A DNA stretch of 64,000 nucleotides, from contig CBDATC010000001.1 of the NCBI GenBank assembly GCA_965199765.1, positions 310,001-374,000 of the forward strand, in the 5' to 3' direction. The stretch comes from JAPOXR01 sp965199765. Lineage in GTDB: Bacteria; Pseudomonadota; Alphaproteobacteria; Rhodobacterales; Rhodobacteraceae. This document shows positions 9,482 to 18,426 of this stretch, piece after piece (positions within the stretch are counted from its first letter, which is position 1; each line of letters opens with the position of its first letter). A program made the position numbers and the translations under genes. The notes beneath the pieces are model-generated. The model saw nothing but the letters and a program-made list of their open reading frames with translations. It did no database searches and was not told the DNA's origin.

Positions 9482-10145
9482 TTCTTTGAGAGGCGGCCCG
9501 CAGTTCCAGAAGATTTCAATTGCGCTAAAAGCCAAAACATTGGTTGTGGCTTGGTGTGACTGAAATTCAGGTCGTTGTTCGGGCGCGACGAGTCTCGTGA
9601 AGTGAGTTGATCGACGATGACTGGCGAGTTTGGCGAACTGATCAACCTCAATCTTGCCGGAAAGACCACAGCAGGTGAGATTCTCAAGCGAACCCGCGCC
9701 CCAAAGCTGCGGTGAATCAAAGAAGGGGCGCCGGACTGAACAGTTGTTCATGCGGATCGCAGAACAAAAAGTCGCATTCGAGATCAATTCCATCGGCTTG
9801 TCGACCTTCTTGTCCATTGTCGGTCCTCTCTGTCTGAAAAAAACCAGCAGCAAAGGCGAATGTGCGAAAAATTCTGTACGTTATCTGAGCGACAGCGTAT
9901 GCCCAGGGGGTGGACCGCTTGAACAAAGGTGGATGCCGCTGGTCGGTCAACGCAGTTAGGTGGATACAGGCCCATCAAGACTCTGCCGTCTCAACAAATG
10001 GAAACTGAGTCCTTCGTGTGGAGAAATGCAGTCTGAGCGCCTTTTTGATTCACACTAATCCATAGCAGCGTTTGCTTGCCCAAACCACGGCATGGGTTTA
10101 GTAGGCTCGGCTGGCAGCATGTTCGATCTGGCAGAAGGCAAAGTA
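9482..10145. other. Intergenic region with IS256 debris
   Basis: No intact gene is visible in these 664 bases between mepA and dapD. The only recognisable part is the 5' end of an IS256-type element on the minus strand (listed separately). The remainder reads as decayed sequence, with frames on both strands that match nothing I know. Confidence 0.5.
9785..9895 (-). mobile_element. 5'-end remnant of an IS256-family element
   Basis: On the minus strand this stretch holds the element's outer end (a CAGAATTTTTCGCACATTC-like terminal repeat near 9885), an untranslated leader ending in AGAGAGGACCGACA, and the start MDKKVDKPME at 9818. The same leader and the start MEKKDDKPMG occur in the element at 27.5-27.9 kb, so the two are related copies. 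After about nine codons the similarity to the transposase stops, so only the end is left. Confidence 0.7.
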
Positions 10146-10985
10146 ATGAATCATTCGGAATTGGAATGCATCATCGACCAAGCGTGGGAAATCAGCGACA
10201 CCGTTACAGTCGATACCGGCGGCGATGTGCGGATGGCTGTGGAAACCACATTGAACGAACTCGACAAAGGCAGACTTCGAGTTGCCGAACGACAAGATAA
10301 TGGAGAATGGTTCTTCAGACCATGGACCAAAAAAGCCGTTTTACTCAGTTTTCGGCTGCATGGTTTTGAACCGCACAGCGGCGGACCACAGAGCGGTCTA
10401 TGGTGGGACAAAATCGACAGTAAATTTCGCGGCTGGACTACCGACGACTGGAAAAAGGCGAATTTCAGGGCAGTGCCAGGCGCCCTAGTGCGCCACTCGG
10501 CTTATATTGCGCCCCATGTTGTTCTGATGCCCTGTTTTGTCAATCTCGGCGCCTATGTCGACGAACGCACCACAGTTGACACATGGGCAAGCGTTGGTTC
10601 CTGCGCACAGATCGGAAAGAATGTGCACATTTCTGGGGGAGCTGGTATCGGCGGCGTCATTGAGCCGATGCAGGCCGGACCAACCATTATTGAGGATAAT
10701 TGTTTCATCGGCGCACGGTCAGAAGTCGTCGAAGGGGTGATTGTCCGCGAGGGTTCGGTTCTTGGAATGGGCGTCTTCATCGGACAATCCACCAAAATCA
10801 TTGATCGAAAAACCGGTGAGGTGCATTATGGCGAAGTTCCGCCGAATTCGGTGGTTGTCGCGGGATCCACACCCTCATCGGGAGGCGTGAATCTGTATTG
10901 CGCGGTCATTGTCAAACGTGCCGATCAGAAGACCCGAAGCAAAACAGGAATCACCGACCATATTCATAGCGCGGCCAAGTCCTAA
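10146..10985 (+). CDS. dapD: 2,3,4,5-tetrahydropyridine-2,6-dicarboxylate N-succinyltransferase
   Basis: This cytoplasmic trimeric enzyme transfers succinyl from succinyl-CoA to tetrahydrodipicolinate in the lysine/diaminopimelate pathway. From the ATG at 10146 it has 279 residues, close to the usual 274. The N-terminal helical part is followed by the left-handed beta-helix with hexapeptide repeats (AYIAPHVVLMPCFVNLGAYV through VGSCAQIGKNVHISGGAGIGGV, about residues 115-185), with GARSEVVEGVIV and a C-terminal GGVNLYCAVIVKR. An in-frame upstream start at 10092 exists, but AGAAGG lies just upstream of 10146 and the shorter form fits the family. dapE follows after 22 bases, so the pathway order is kept. 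Confidence 0.96.
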   Translation: MNHSELECIIDQAWEISDTVTVDTGGDVRMAVETTLNELDKGRLRVAERQDNGEWFFRPWTKKAVLLSFRLHGFEPHSGGPQSGLWWDKIDSKFRGWTTDDWKKANFRAVPGALVRHSAYIAPHVVLMPCFVNLGAYVDERTTVDTWASVGSCAQIGKNVHISGGAGIGGVIEPMQAGPTIIEDNCFIGARSEVVEGVIVREGSVLGMGVFIGQSTKIIDRKTGEVHYGEVPPNSVVVAGSTPSSGGVNLYCAVIVKRADQKTRSKTGITDHIHSAAKS

Positions 10986-11007
10986 TTCAAAATAATCAAA
11001 TTTCATA

Positions 11008-12162
11008 ATGGATTCTAATTTTATCGATCCGGTCCAGCTGACCGTTGACCTGATTCGCTGTCAGTCCTTGTCTAAAGTGGAAGCAGGTGCTCTGGAGATG
11101 CTGGAAACGCATCTGACCAAAGCTGGATTTCGCTGCGTTCGCATCGACAGAAACGGCACGCCAAATTTGTTCGCACGATTTGACGGCCCCAAACACAAAC
11201 CAACATTTGGATTCAACGGCCATACCGATGTCGTGCCTCCAGGAGACAGAAACGATTGGACCCATGATCCGTTCGAAGGCGTGATTGCCGACGGTATTCT
11301 CTGGGGGCGCGGAGCCGCCGATATGAAATCGGGTGTTGCAGCTTTTGTTTCAGCAGCGATTGATTTCACTCAACGCAAACCTGACGCAGGTTCCATCGCG
11401 ATCATGATAACCGGCGACGAAGAAGGAGAAGCTACCGACGGAACGATTGCCATCATGAATTGGATGGCGGAAAACGACGAAAGGCTTGATGGATGCCTGG
11501 TTGGCGAACCCACCTGCCCCCGGGTTTTGGGAGAAATGGTGAAGATCGGACGACGCGGCTCTCTGTATGTCGAATTTGAGCTCGAAGGGAAACAGGGGCA
11601 TACCGGCTACCCGCATAAGGCCAATAATGCAGCGGCGGCGACGGCCTGCCTAATCAACAATCTGACACTGACACCTCTTGATGAAGGCTCGAAAAATTTC
11701 GAACCATCATCGTTCAGCATAACCAGCATTGACACTGGAAACCCGACTTCCAACATCATACCGGGTCGTTGCCGCGCCGCCGCGAACCTGCGTTTCAACG
11801 ATCAGCACACCTCCACTACACTTTTGGAATGGCTAAAAGGTCAGACCAATGCAATCGAAAATCAGTTCGGCGTTAAAATCACAATGAAACATAGGGTGGG
11901 AAGCGAAAGTTTTTTCGTACCCTCTGGAGCGCTGACCGACTTGGTCAGCCATGCAATTGAATCTGAAACCGGTTTGCAGCCGGAATTGTCAACTTCCGGA
12001 GGCACGTCGGATGCGCGCTTCATAAAGGACATTTGCCAAGTGGTTGAGTTTGGCATTGTCGGAGCAACAATGCACCAAGTCGATGAACATGTTCGAGTTG
12101 CCGATATCCGGCGGCTGAAATCGGTTTACGAGCAGATACTTGACCGCTTTTTCGTCCAGTAA
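11008..12162 (+). CDS. dapE: Succinyl-diaminopimelate desuccinylase
   Basis: This di-zinc peptidase of the M20 family removes succinate from N-succinyl-L,L-diaminopimelate to give L,L-diaminopimelate for lysine and cell wall. The 384 residues include FNGHTDVVPPGD (first metal His and catalytic Asp), GRGAADMKSG (bridging Asp), TGDEEGEATDGT (general base Glu and metal Glu), GRRGSLYVEFELEGKQGHTGYPH in the dimerisation domain and STSGGTSDARF near the end. It forms an operon with dapD. Its last 23 bases overlap the start of the next gene, which suggests coupled translation. Confidence 0.96.
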   Translation: MDSNFIDPVQLTVDLIRCQSLSKVEAGALEMLETHLTKAGFRCVRIDRNGTPNLFARFDGPKHKPTFGFNGHTDVVPPGDRNDWTHDPFEGVIADGILWGRGAADMKSGVAAFVSAAIDFTQRKPDAGSIAIMITGDEEGEATDGTIAIMNWMAENDERLDGCLVGEPTCPRVLGEMVKIGRRGSLYVEFELEGKQGHTGYPHKANNAAAATACLINNLTLTPLDEGSKNFEPSSFSITSIDTGNPTSNIIPGRCRAAANLRFNDQHTSTTLLEWLKGQTNAIENQFGVKITMKHRVGSESFFVPSGALTDLVSHAIESETGLQPELSTSGGTSDARFIKDICQVVEFGIVGATMHQVDEHVRVADIRRLKSVYEQILDRFFVQ

Positions 12163-12787
12163 GCGAACTGACCGCTGGCTGGTCATATTCGTTAAAGAAC
12201 CGCGTCTTGGAAACGTCAAAACACGCCTGTCAAAAGGTATCGGCAGCGTCGCCGCAACAGGATGGTACCGCAGTCAGAGCACGGCGTTATTGCGCCGGGT
12301 CAGCAACAATCCAAATTGGTGCACGACACTTGCGGTCTCGCCCGACTTGTCCGCCATCACTTCTCGTTTCTGGCCTGATTCGATTCCACGCATCCCGCAG
12401 GGTCAAGGCGACCTCGGTCAGCGCATGGCGGGTATTTTCAAGCGGCTTTCACCCAGACCAACCGTGATTGTCGGATCCGATATTCCGGATATCACCCCCC
12501 GCCATATTGCGGCGACCTTTCGACTGCTCCGCGGGCACGATGCGGTTTTCGGCCCGTGTTCGGATGGCGGTTACTGGCTGGTTGGTCTTGGACGTTTCCG
12601 CCGTAACGCACCAAAGATTTTCACCAATGTCAGGTGGTCAAGCGAATATACGCTTTCCGATTCGATTGATTCGCTGAAAGACCGGCGGATCCAATACTGC
12701 GACACGCTTGATGACATTGACACAGCGGAGGATCTGAAAAACTGGCAAAGGCGTCACTCAGCGCGTTTCATGCTCTCCTCCAAGTAG
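12140..12787 (+). CDS. TIGR04282-type glycosyltransferase (DUF2064)
   Basis: This 215-residue cytoplasmic protein belongs to the family named 'transferase 1, rSAM/selenodomain-associated', a GT-A-fold relative of nucleotidyl- and glycosyltransferases. Visible are VIFVKEPRLGNVKTRLSKGIG (nucleotide-binding N-terminus), GDLGQRM, VGSDIPDITPRHI (the DxD-like acidic motif as SDIPD) and AVFGPCSDGGYWLVGL. The substrate is not known for most members. Its frame opens inside the 3' end of dapE with a TTG and has no ATG early on. Its 3' end overlaps the convergent aminotransferase gene by 34 bases. The partner family TIGR04283, often adjacent in other genomes, is encoded at 47.1 kb. Confidence 0.85.
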   Translation: MTAFSSSKRTDRWLVIFVKEPRLGNVKTRLSKGIGSVAATGWYRSQSTALLRRVSNNPNWCTTLAVSPDLSAITSRFWPDSIPRIPQGQGDLGQRMAGIFKRLSPRPTVIVGSDIPDITPRHIAATFRLLRGHDAVFGPCSDGGYWLVGLGRFRRNAPKIFTNVRWSSEYTLSDSIDSLKDRRIQYCDTLDDIDTAEDLKNWQRRHSARFMLSSK

Positions 12788-13611
12788 AGTTCACGAAGCC
12801 GCTTAGCAACTGGACCTGGCTCGCCATCATTCAGTTGGACGCCGTCGATTTCGACAACCGGCATCACATAGTTAGACGCTGATGTGATGAACGCTTCAGC
12901 GGCATCCTGCGCTTCCTCAATCGTGAATGGGCGTTCTTCCACAGTCATCTGAGCTTCCCGGGCATATTTTAGAACGGCGGCGCGCGTGATTCCGTGCAGA
13001 ATGTCCATGGACAATTGGCGGGTTACAATCGTCCCGGCCTTTGTCACGATATATGCATTGTATGCGGTGCCTTCGGTCACATACCCGTCTTGCACCATAA
13101 AGGCATCATCGACACCGGCCCGCACCGCGGCCGTCTTTGTCATTGATGGGTAAAGCAACTGAGTGGTTTTGATATCACGCCTTCCCCACCGCAGATCGTC
13201 GGCTGAAATCACTCTAATTCCTATTTCGGGATCGGCAGGATTCAGAGCCTCGAGACTCTGCGTGAACATAACCAATGTCGGTTCGATATCCGAATTAGGA
13301 AATTTGAAACTGCGGTCGGCAACACCGCGTGTGATCTGCAGATAGACCGTGCCTTCGCTGATATTGTTTATCCGCACAAGCTTGCGCTGAATTTCGCGCA
13401 GTTCGGTTTGGTCGACTTCAAACGGAATATCAAGTTCGTTCAATGATCGTTCAAGCCGTTCCATATGACCGGCGAAGTCCAACAATTTTCCACCATACAC
13501 CGATGTCACCTCATAGACCGCATCCGCCAGCAAAAATCCCCGGTCGAATATGGAAACTTTTGCTTCTTCTTCGGCTATGAAGCTGCCATTCAAATAAACT
13601 ATGCGACCCAT
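12754..13611 (-). CDS. dat: D-amino-acid transaminase (class IV PLP enzyme)
   Basis: This pyridoxal-phosphate fold-type IV aminotransferase should move amino groups between D-alanine, D-glutamate and 2-oxo acids. The 285 residues start MGRIVYLNGSFI, as usual. SIFDRGFLLADAVYEVT is the cofactor-cleft motif, VYLQITRG follows, and RRDIKTTQLLYPSMTKTAA carries the Schiff-base lysine K148. GYVTEGTAYNAYIV (E180) replaces the more common EGSSSN form, a variant I associate with alphaproteobacterial members. It is followed after 38 bases by dgcA and then dgcN, all on the same strand in the order dgcN-dgcA-dat, which supports a role in D-amino-acid use rather than branched-chain amino-acid synthesis. Confidence 0.85.
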   Translation of the reverse strand: MGRIVYLNGSFIAEEEAKVSIFDRGFLLADAVYEVTSVYGGKLLDFAGHMERLERSLNELDIPFEVDQTELREIQRKLVRINNISEGTVYLQITRGVADRSFKFPNSDIEPTLVMFTQSLEALNPADPEIGIRVISADDLRWGRRDIKTTQLLYPSMTKTAAVRAGVDDAFMVQDGYVTEGTAYNAYIVTKAGTIVTRQLSMDILHGITRAAVLKYAREAQMTVEERPFTIEEAQDAAEAFITSASNYVMPVVEIDGVQLNDGEPGPVAKRLRELYLEESMKRAE

Positions 13612-13649
13612 TTCTCAGTCACTCCTGCAAATTAAACCTGGCTGAATAA

Positions 13650-14618
13650 TCAACCCCAAAGGCTGGGTTCCGATGGAAACACGCGGCTCCCTTCATAGCG
13701 CAGCGGCAATTCTCTGTCCTCCGCAAGGAGCAGCGGTCCGTCCAAATCAACAATTTTTGCTCCCTGCGCCAGCAAAACCGCCGGAGCCATGGCCAGCGAG
13801 GTTCCGATCATGCAACCGACCATGATTTGGTACCCCTCCGACAGTGCCCGCGCTTTGAGCTTTAGCGCTTCTGTCAATCCGCCGGTCTTGTCCAACTTAA
13901 TATTGATCATCGCATAGCCATCGCACAATGCCTCGAATGACTTGAGCCCATGACAACTTTCATCGGCGCAGATTGGCAATGCGCTCTGATAGGCGGCCAA
14001 AGCCGCGTCGTTATCGGCCGGCAGCGGTTGTTCCACCATTTCAACGTCCAGAACCGAAAGCATTTCGATGAGTTCCGGAAGATCTTCGCTCTTCCATGCT
14101 TCATTCGCGTCGACGATCAGCCTCGCTTTCGGCGCGCCTTTCCGAACAGCTGCTATTCTGGCAGCGTCTTCCGATCCGCCTCCGAGCTTTACTTTCAGCA
14201 GCGGCAAATCCGCAGAAGCTTCAGCATTGTCCTTCATTGCATCGGGGCTTCCGAGCGAAAGGGTATAGGCAGTCTCCAGCGCTTTCGGCTCTGACAATCC
14301 AGCCAATTTCCAAACTGGTGTGTTAGATTGTTTGGCTTCGAGATCCCACAAGGCGCAGTCAACCGCATTTCGCGCAGCCCCCGGCGGCAACATTGATTGC
14401 AGATCCTCGCGATCAAGCGGCGTTCTCAAAGATCCAATGGATGCACAAACACTTTCAACCGATTCTCCGTAACGCGCATACGGAACGCATTCGCCTCTCC
14501 CTCGGCTTCCGTCATGTTCAACTTCAACTGTGACAACGACCGCCTCGGTCCTAGACCCCCTTGAAATCGCGAATGCATTCCGCAGCGAGAATCGTTCGGT
14601 TTTGATCCGCAGCTTCAT
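13650..14618 (-). CDS. dgcA: Dipeptide epimerase / N-acetyl-D-glutamate racemase (enolase superfamily)
   Basis: This 322-residue protein belongs to the muconate-lactonising subgroup of the enolase superfamily. The acid-base lysines appear in KVKLGG (K142 and K144), the metal ligands in VDANEAW (D170), EQPLP (E196) and ADES (D219), and the opposite-face lysine in NIKLDKTGG (K241). Relatives are described either as L-Ala-D/L-Glu epimerases in cell-wall recycling (YcjG) or, beside a DUF1611 protein, as DgcA, which turns N-acetyl-D-glutamate into the L form. The neighbour here is DUF1611/DgcN, 36 bases upstream, so DgcA is my choice; the epimerase reading remains open. Confidence 0.82.
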   Translation of the reverse strand: MKLRIKTERFSLRNAFAISRGSRTEAVVVTVEVEHDGSRGRGECVPYARYGESVESVCASIGSLRTPLDREDLQSMLPPGAARNAVDCALWDLEAKQSNTPVWKLAGLSEPKALETAYTLSLGSPDAMKDNAEASADLPLLKVKLGGGSEDAARIAAVRKGAPKARLIVDANEAWKSEDLPELIEMLSVLDVEMVEQPLPADNDAALAAYQSALPICADESCHGLKSFEALCDGYAMINIKLDKTGGLTEALKLKARALSEGYQIMVGCMIGTSLAMAPAVLLAQGAKIVDLDGPLLLAEDRELPLRYEGSRVFPSEPSLWG

Positions 14619-14654
14619 TAGTCTTTAAGCCTCAGAACACCGTGCTGGTATCGA

Positions 14655-15656
14655 TCACAGAGCCAGCAATGCATCTACCAGTGGGGCAGCACCGTATCGA
14701 ATCGGGTCGGTGGCAGGAAGTCCGGTATCGTCCGCAGCATCAGCGATCAAACGCTTTGCGTCATCGTCCGAGTATTTTGAAGTGTTCAGGGAAATTCCCA
14801 CGACTTCGCATGCTGGATTAACAATTCGGGCCATTGTTAATGCGACATCTCGAAGATTTTGCAGCGATGGGAGCTGAAAATCAGGTAAACCGCGCATATG
14901 CGGCCTGCCCGGCTCGTGGGAGAGAATCAGCGCATCCGGCTGTCCACCGTGCACCAACGCTAAAGTCACGCCGGAGTAAGACGCGTGAAACAGCGAGCCC
15001 TGTCCTTCAATGAAATCCCAGTGATCACTGTCGTTATCCGGCGAAAGCTGTTCAACGGCGCCAGACATGAAATCCGCCACAACCGCATCAAGCGGAACAC
15101 CGCTGCCTTCAATCAGTATTCCGGTTTGTCCAGTTGGACGAAACGAAGCGTTACAGCCCCGCTTAAGCATTTCTTTGTGCAGCGCAAGGGAAACATACAT
15201 CTTTCCAACGGACACATCGGTCCCGACCGCCAAGCATCGCTTGCCTGTGCGCTTTCGTCCATTGGCAATAGGGTAGGTCTCTGTCGGCTTTCGAACATCG
15301 TGCAGTGCTCTGCCATACTTTTGCGCTGTTTCTGCCAGCTTTGGATCGTCACACAGCAGATTATGCAACCCGCTTGCCAAGTCCAGCCCCGCTTCCAAAG
15401 CTTCTACAAGAACATCTTTCCATGCATCGGCAATTATGCCGCCCCGATTCGCCACACCGACAACCAAAGTCTGCACACCAGATTCTTTGGCTTGAGTGAT
15501 CGTCATGTCGGGTATCCGCATATCCGCAACACAGCCAGGCAATCGTAATTGTCCAACCGCATCGGTCGGTCGCCAGTCACGAATTCCGTTTGCAACTTTC
15601 GCCGCAAGCGGATCCGGAGCATCTCCGAGAAATAGCAGGTAAGGCCTCTTTATCAT
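14655..15656 (-). CDS. dgcN: DgcN-type N-acetyltransferase (DUF1611)
   Basis: This 333-residue protein has the DUF1611 layout: an N-terminal Rossmann-like domain (about residues 1-130) and a C-terminal P-loop-like domain opening with CLAVGTDVSVGKMYVSLAL, then FRPTGQTGILIEG, DFIEGQGSLFHASYSGVTLALVHG and LILSHEPGRPHMRG. In marine bacteria the DgcN/DgcA pair is reported to convert D-glutamate by N-acetylation and then racemisation to N-acetyl-L-glutamate. The ATG at 15656 is chosen; an alternative TTG at 15692 would add 12 residues. It is the first gene of the dgcN-dgcA-dat run. No regulator gene is adjacent. Confidence 0.82.
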   Translation of the reverse strand: MIKRPYLLFLGDAPDPLAAKVANGIRDWRPTDAVGQLRLPGCVADMRIPDMTITQAKESGVQTLVVGVANRGGIIADAWKDVLVEALEAGLDLASGLHNLLCDDPKLAETAQKYGRALHDVRKPTETYPIANGRKRTGKRCLAVGTDVSVGKMYVSLALHKEMLKRGCNASFRPTGQTGILIEGSGVPLDAVVADFMSGAVEQLSPDNDSDHWDFIEGQGSLFHASYSGVTLALVHGGQPDALILSHEPGRPHMRGLPDFQLPSLQNLRDVALTMARIVNPACEVVGISLNTSKYSDDDAKRLIADAADDTGLPATDPIRYGAAPLVDALLAL

Positions 15657-16147
15657 GGCAGCACATCTTTCATTAGCCGACAATAGGCGCAACGAATTAC
15701 AGTAATTTTGAGCCGTGTTTAAGCAGAAAAATGCGGATTGTTCGTGTCTTCCGCCAATCGCAATAAAGACACAAAACTCGGTGGGCTTCCTCGCGTTCCC
15801 CGCCCTAGCATCATGCGTTACTTTGATCAGAGTCAGTGAATATCAATAAACACCGAAGGAGCTAAGCGCGGCGGGCTGAATTTTTTTTGTTTACAAATTC
15901 CTCCCTTAGCGGCTTGGTTCATCGGCATCGACCAGACCGAAACCGCATTCCACATTGTGAGGCATGCCAACGCCGCATTTGCTCAAACTCGGCGCATTTG
16001 AACCGGCCAACACTGAAATCGGAGGCGACTTCCCCGCTTTCCGCAAACACAAACATTTAACGAAATCAAACAGCGAAACTCTGCTGCGAATCAATCCCGT
16101 GGCCACTCCACACATCTGAGTAAATTCGGCGATGGGGCCATTTACAC
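15657..16147. other. Intergenic region, no gene recognised
   Basis: These 491 bases lie between cobD and dgcN. One minus-strand frame opens with a TTG overlapping the cobD stop and runs 81 codons to 15906, but it matches nothing I know and has no ribosome site. The dgcN promoter should lie in the AT-containing part near 15700-15890. Confidence 0.4.
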
Positions 16148-17080
16148 TCAAATCACAACAACCAAAACCAACAGAAACACAAGAAGTCCGAGCAACAGCC
16201 TGTGGCTCTTGTTAACCAACAATACAGAGGCATCGATATCATCGGCGGCAAATCGATTTCGTCCGCCTTCATTCATATACGGCAAATCCGCCGATGCTCC
16301 ATCGTAGGACCGCGGTCCCCCTAGCTCCACGTTCAGTGCGTATGCCACCGCGGACTCGGGCCAGCCGGCGTTTGGTGAATGATGAAAGCGCGCGTCGCGC
16401 GCCGCTGCTCCAAAATTCTTGTGCGAACCGCCCGCGGCAAGCAGCATGAACGCAGCAAGACGGGAGGGAACCCAGTTCAGCACATCGTCAAAACGAGCGG
16501 CAACCATGCCGAAGTCGGCATAACGCTGGTTGCGATAACCAATCATGCTGTCCGCAGTGTTAACAAACTTATAGACCAGGATCCCGGGAAGACCGAATAT
16601 CACGAACCAAAAACAAGGTGCCACAACGCCGTCGACAAAACCTTCCGCGGCACTTTCAACAGCGGCCTTTGAAACTTCACTGCCATTCAAATCCGTTACG
16701 TCTCTGCCGACTATTTTCGCGACCTCGCGCTGCCCGTGCTGAAGACTTATTCGAAGCCCCTGCGCCACCGAGCTGACATGCTCGACCAAGCTTCGATGCG
16801 CGAGCAGAACGAATGCGCCGAACAATTCCAATAACTCGCCGCCTGGCAATTCAGCAAGCACACTTGCCGCCCAAAACAATACAGCGCTGCTGGCAACAAT
16901 GAATACCGCGCCCGATAGCCGCGTATTTTCGCCCCGATTTAATCGTCGGTCTCCGATTTCTATCCATTTGCCGAGCAGTTTCACAGGATGAGGCGCTTTC
17001 GACCACAGCCACTCCGGTTCGCCGAAACGCCTGTCCAACAACAGAGCAACGAGCAATATGCCGATTATCGATGCTGACAT
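16148..17080 (-). CDS. cobD: Adenosylcobinamide-phosphate synthase
   Basis: This is an inner-membrane enzyme of cobalamin synthesis (CobD/CbiB) that attaches (R)-1-amino-2-propanol or its phosphate to adenosylcobyric acid. The 310 residues show several hydrophobic segments, with one at each end. Conserved stretches include DRRFGEPEWLWSKAPHPVKLLGKWI (split here in reading), VGRDVTDLNGSEVSKAAVESAAEGFVDGVVAPCFW, NTADSMIGYRNQRYADFGMVAARFDDVLNW and RDARFHHSPNAGWPESAVA. It stands away from other cob genes. A cobalamin need in this organism fits meaB and pccB further right. Confidence 0.93.
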   Translation of the reverse strand: MSASIIGILLVALLLDRRFGEPEWLWSKAPHPVKLLGKWIEIGDRRLNRGENTRLSGAVFIVASSAVLFWAASVLAELPGGELLELFGAFVLLAHRSLVEHVSSVAQGLRISLQHGQREVAKIVGRDVTDLNGSEVSKAAVESAAEGFVDGVVAPCFWFVIFGLPGILVYKFVNTADSMIGYRNQRYADFGMVAARFDDVLNWVPSRLAAFMLLAAGGSHKNFGAAARDARFHHSPNAGWPESAVAYALNVELGGPRSYDGASADLPYMNEGGRNRFAADDIDASVLLVNKSHRLLLGLLVFLLVLVVVI

Positions 17081-17100
17081 TTGGTTGAGCGCAGAGAGAT

Positions 17101-17727
17101 TTACATCAGCGGCAACGCTGCGGCTTCTCGGACCGGGGCAAAATTACACCTATGGTGCCGAGTTGGTCCGAATTCCCTTAGTGCTGCCAAATGGTCTGCG
17201 GTAGCGTATCCATGATTGCGCTCCCAGCCATAGTGCGGAAACTCCTCGGCCAAGCTCCGCATGATTTTATCTCTCTCGACCTTTGCAAGAATACTTGCGG
17301 CTGCGATCGAAACGCTGCGCGAATCACCCTTGACGATTGCATCCGCCGGATAGCTCAATCCCCATGGGACTTTGTTGCCATCAATTAGAATATGGTCAGG
17401 TGCGACCGGAAGTGATTCCAAGGCTCTACGCATACCCAGCATCGCGGCCTGCAGTATATTGAGCTGTTCAATTTGACTGACACTGATCACAGCGACCGAT
17501 GTCCATCCCCGACTTCTGATTTTTTCCGCGAGCAGCTGCCGCCGCTGCGCTGCCAGCTTCTTTGAGTCGTCAATACCATCTGGAAGGTGTCTTGTTCGAA
17601 AACAAACAGCTGCGGCCACAACCGGTCCTGCCAGCGGTCCCCGACCGGCTTCGTCCACTCCCGCCACATTGCGGAACCCCTTTCGTTGGAGGGAGGCCTC
17701 CAAACTGAAGTCCGGCCGCTTTCCCAT
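17101..17727 (-). CDS. rnhB: Ribonuclease HII
   Basis: This cytoplasmic endonuclease removes RNA from RNA/DNA hybrids, including single ribonucleotides built into DNA. The 208 residues carry the catalytic acidic residues in NVAGVDEAGRGPLAGPVVAA (Asp and Glu near residues 25-26), IDDSKKLAAQRR, DHILIDGNKVPWGL (third Asp) and GDSRSVSIAAASILAKVERD (fourth Asp region), with HYGWERNHGYATADH towards the end. It lies 20 bases upstream of the cobD start on the same strand and may be cotranscribed with it. Confidence 0.96.
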   Translation of the reverse strand: MGKRPDFSLEASLQRKGFRNVAGVDEAGRGPLAGPVVAAAVCFRTRHLPDGIDDSKKLAAQRRQLLAEKIRSRGWTSVAVISVSQIEQLNILQAAMLGMRRALESLPVAPDHILIDGNKVPWGLSYPADAIVKGDSRSVSIAAASILAKVERDKIMRSLAEEFPHYGWERNHGYATADHLAALREFGPTRHHRCNFAPVREAAALPLM

Positions 17728-17758
17728 GCGTTCTCTTGCGATACCGACCGGAGAGAAC

Positions 17759-18157
17759 TTAATTCGCGCTGCTCAGGCGAAATCCTTCATTCCACATGCA
17801 ATCAGCATCAAAAAAATAATACGACCTGCCATTAACATATCGGTCGCGGAGACAGACCCTCGGGGTCGGAAGACAGACTCGACCGTCCGAGTTTCGCCAG
17901 ACATTCCCATCTTGATACGGGCGATTACAAACCGCAGGGGGGCGCTGTCGTGCTGCAGGAAGTAGATTCGATTTGATCACCGGAGCGCGCTTGGCCTCGT
18001 TCTTTTTTTTGACCTCACTGGCAATTATCGCAATCGCGGTTAAACCAGCGACCGCCTTGAAAAGATCTTCAGAGTCGGCTGAAGCAACCGTGGGATTCAT
18101 GCCCGACGACAGTCCAAGAACCAGTGCGGCGACAACGCTGGGCAGTCTGATCAACAT
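17759..18157 (-). CDS. Small secreted protein of unknown function
   Basis: This 132-residue protein begins with a signal peptide (hydrophobic residues 5-20, likely cut after TVASA near residue 27). A short helical stretch (AVAGLTAIAIIASEVKKKNEAKRA) follows, and then a C-terminal part with four Cys in pairs (CNRPYQDGNVWRNSDGRVCL and CLRDRYVNGRSYYFFDADC), which suggests disulfide bonds in the periplasm. AAAGGG lies 7 bases upstream of the ATG, a good ribosome site. It is upstream of rnhB on the same strand. I do not recognise a named family. Confidence 0.7.
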   Translation of the reverse strand: MLIRLPSVVAALVLGLSSGMNPTVASADSEDLFKAVAGLTAIAIIASEVKKKNEAKRAPVIKSNLLPAARQRPPAVCNRPYQDGNVWRNSDGRVCLPTPRVCLRDRYVNGRSYYFFDADCMWNEGFRLSSAN

Positions 18158-18426
18158 GCTTACACCCTTTCGCAGTCGATTTCCGAATGAATCGATTATG
18201 GCGAATTTTGAAGATAACGCAAGCGTGTTCGAAGGCTTATAAACGCTGAACCGGTTGAAAAGAAAAGCTTGTCAACAACTGAATCGATCCGGTTTGATCT
18301 GTGGTGGACCGAAATGGCGGCGCTATGCGTTTTTGGATGTGCGGGTTCATTCGAATCGCATTGTCGAATTGGTCACCATCGCTTCGATGCAAGGTCTGAC
18401 AGCGGAATGCTGGCTGGATATTCGGA

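Noticed and set aside
9272..9853. A 193-codon minus-strand frame across the mepA 3' end and the IS256 end
   Set aside because: Only its first nine codons match IS256; the rest runs through non-coding DNA and then antisense to mepA.
15906..16151. An 81-codon minus-strand frame overlapping the cobD stop
   Set aside because: TTG start, no ribosome site, no recognisable family; probably chance.
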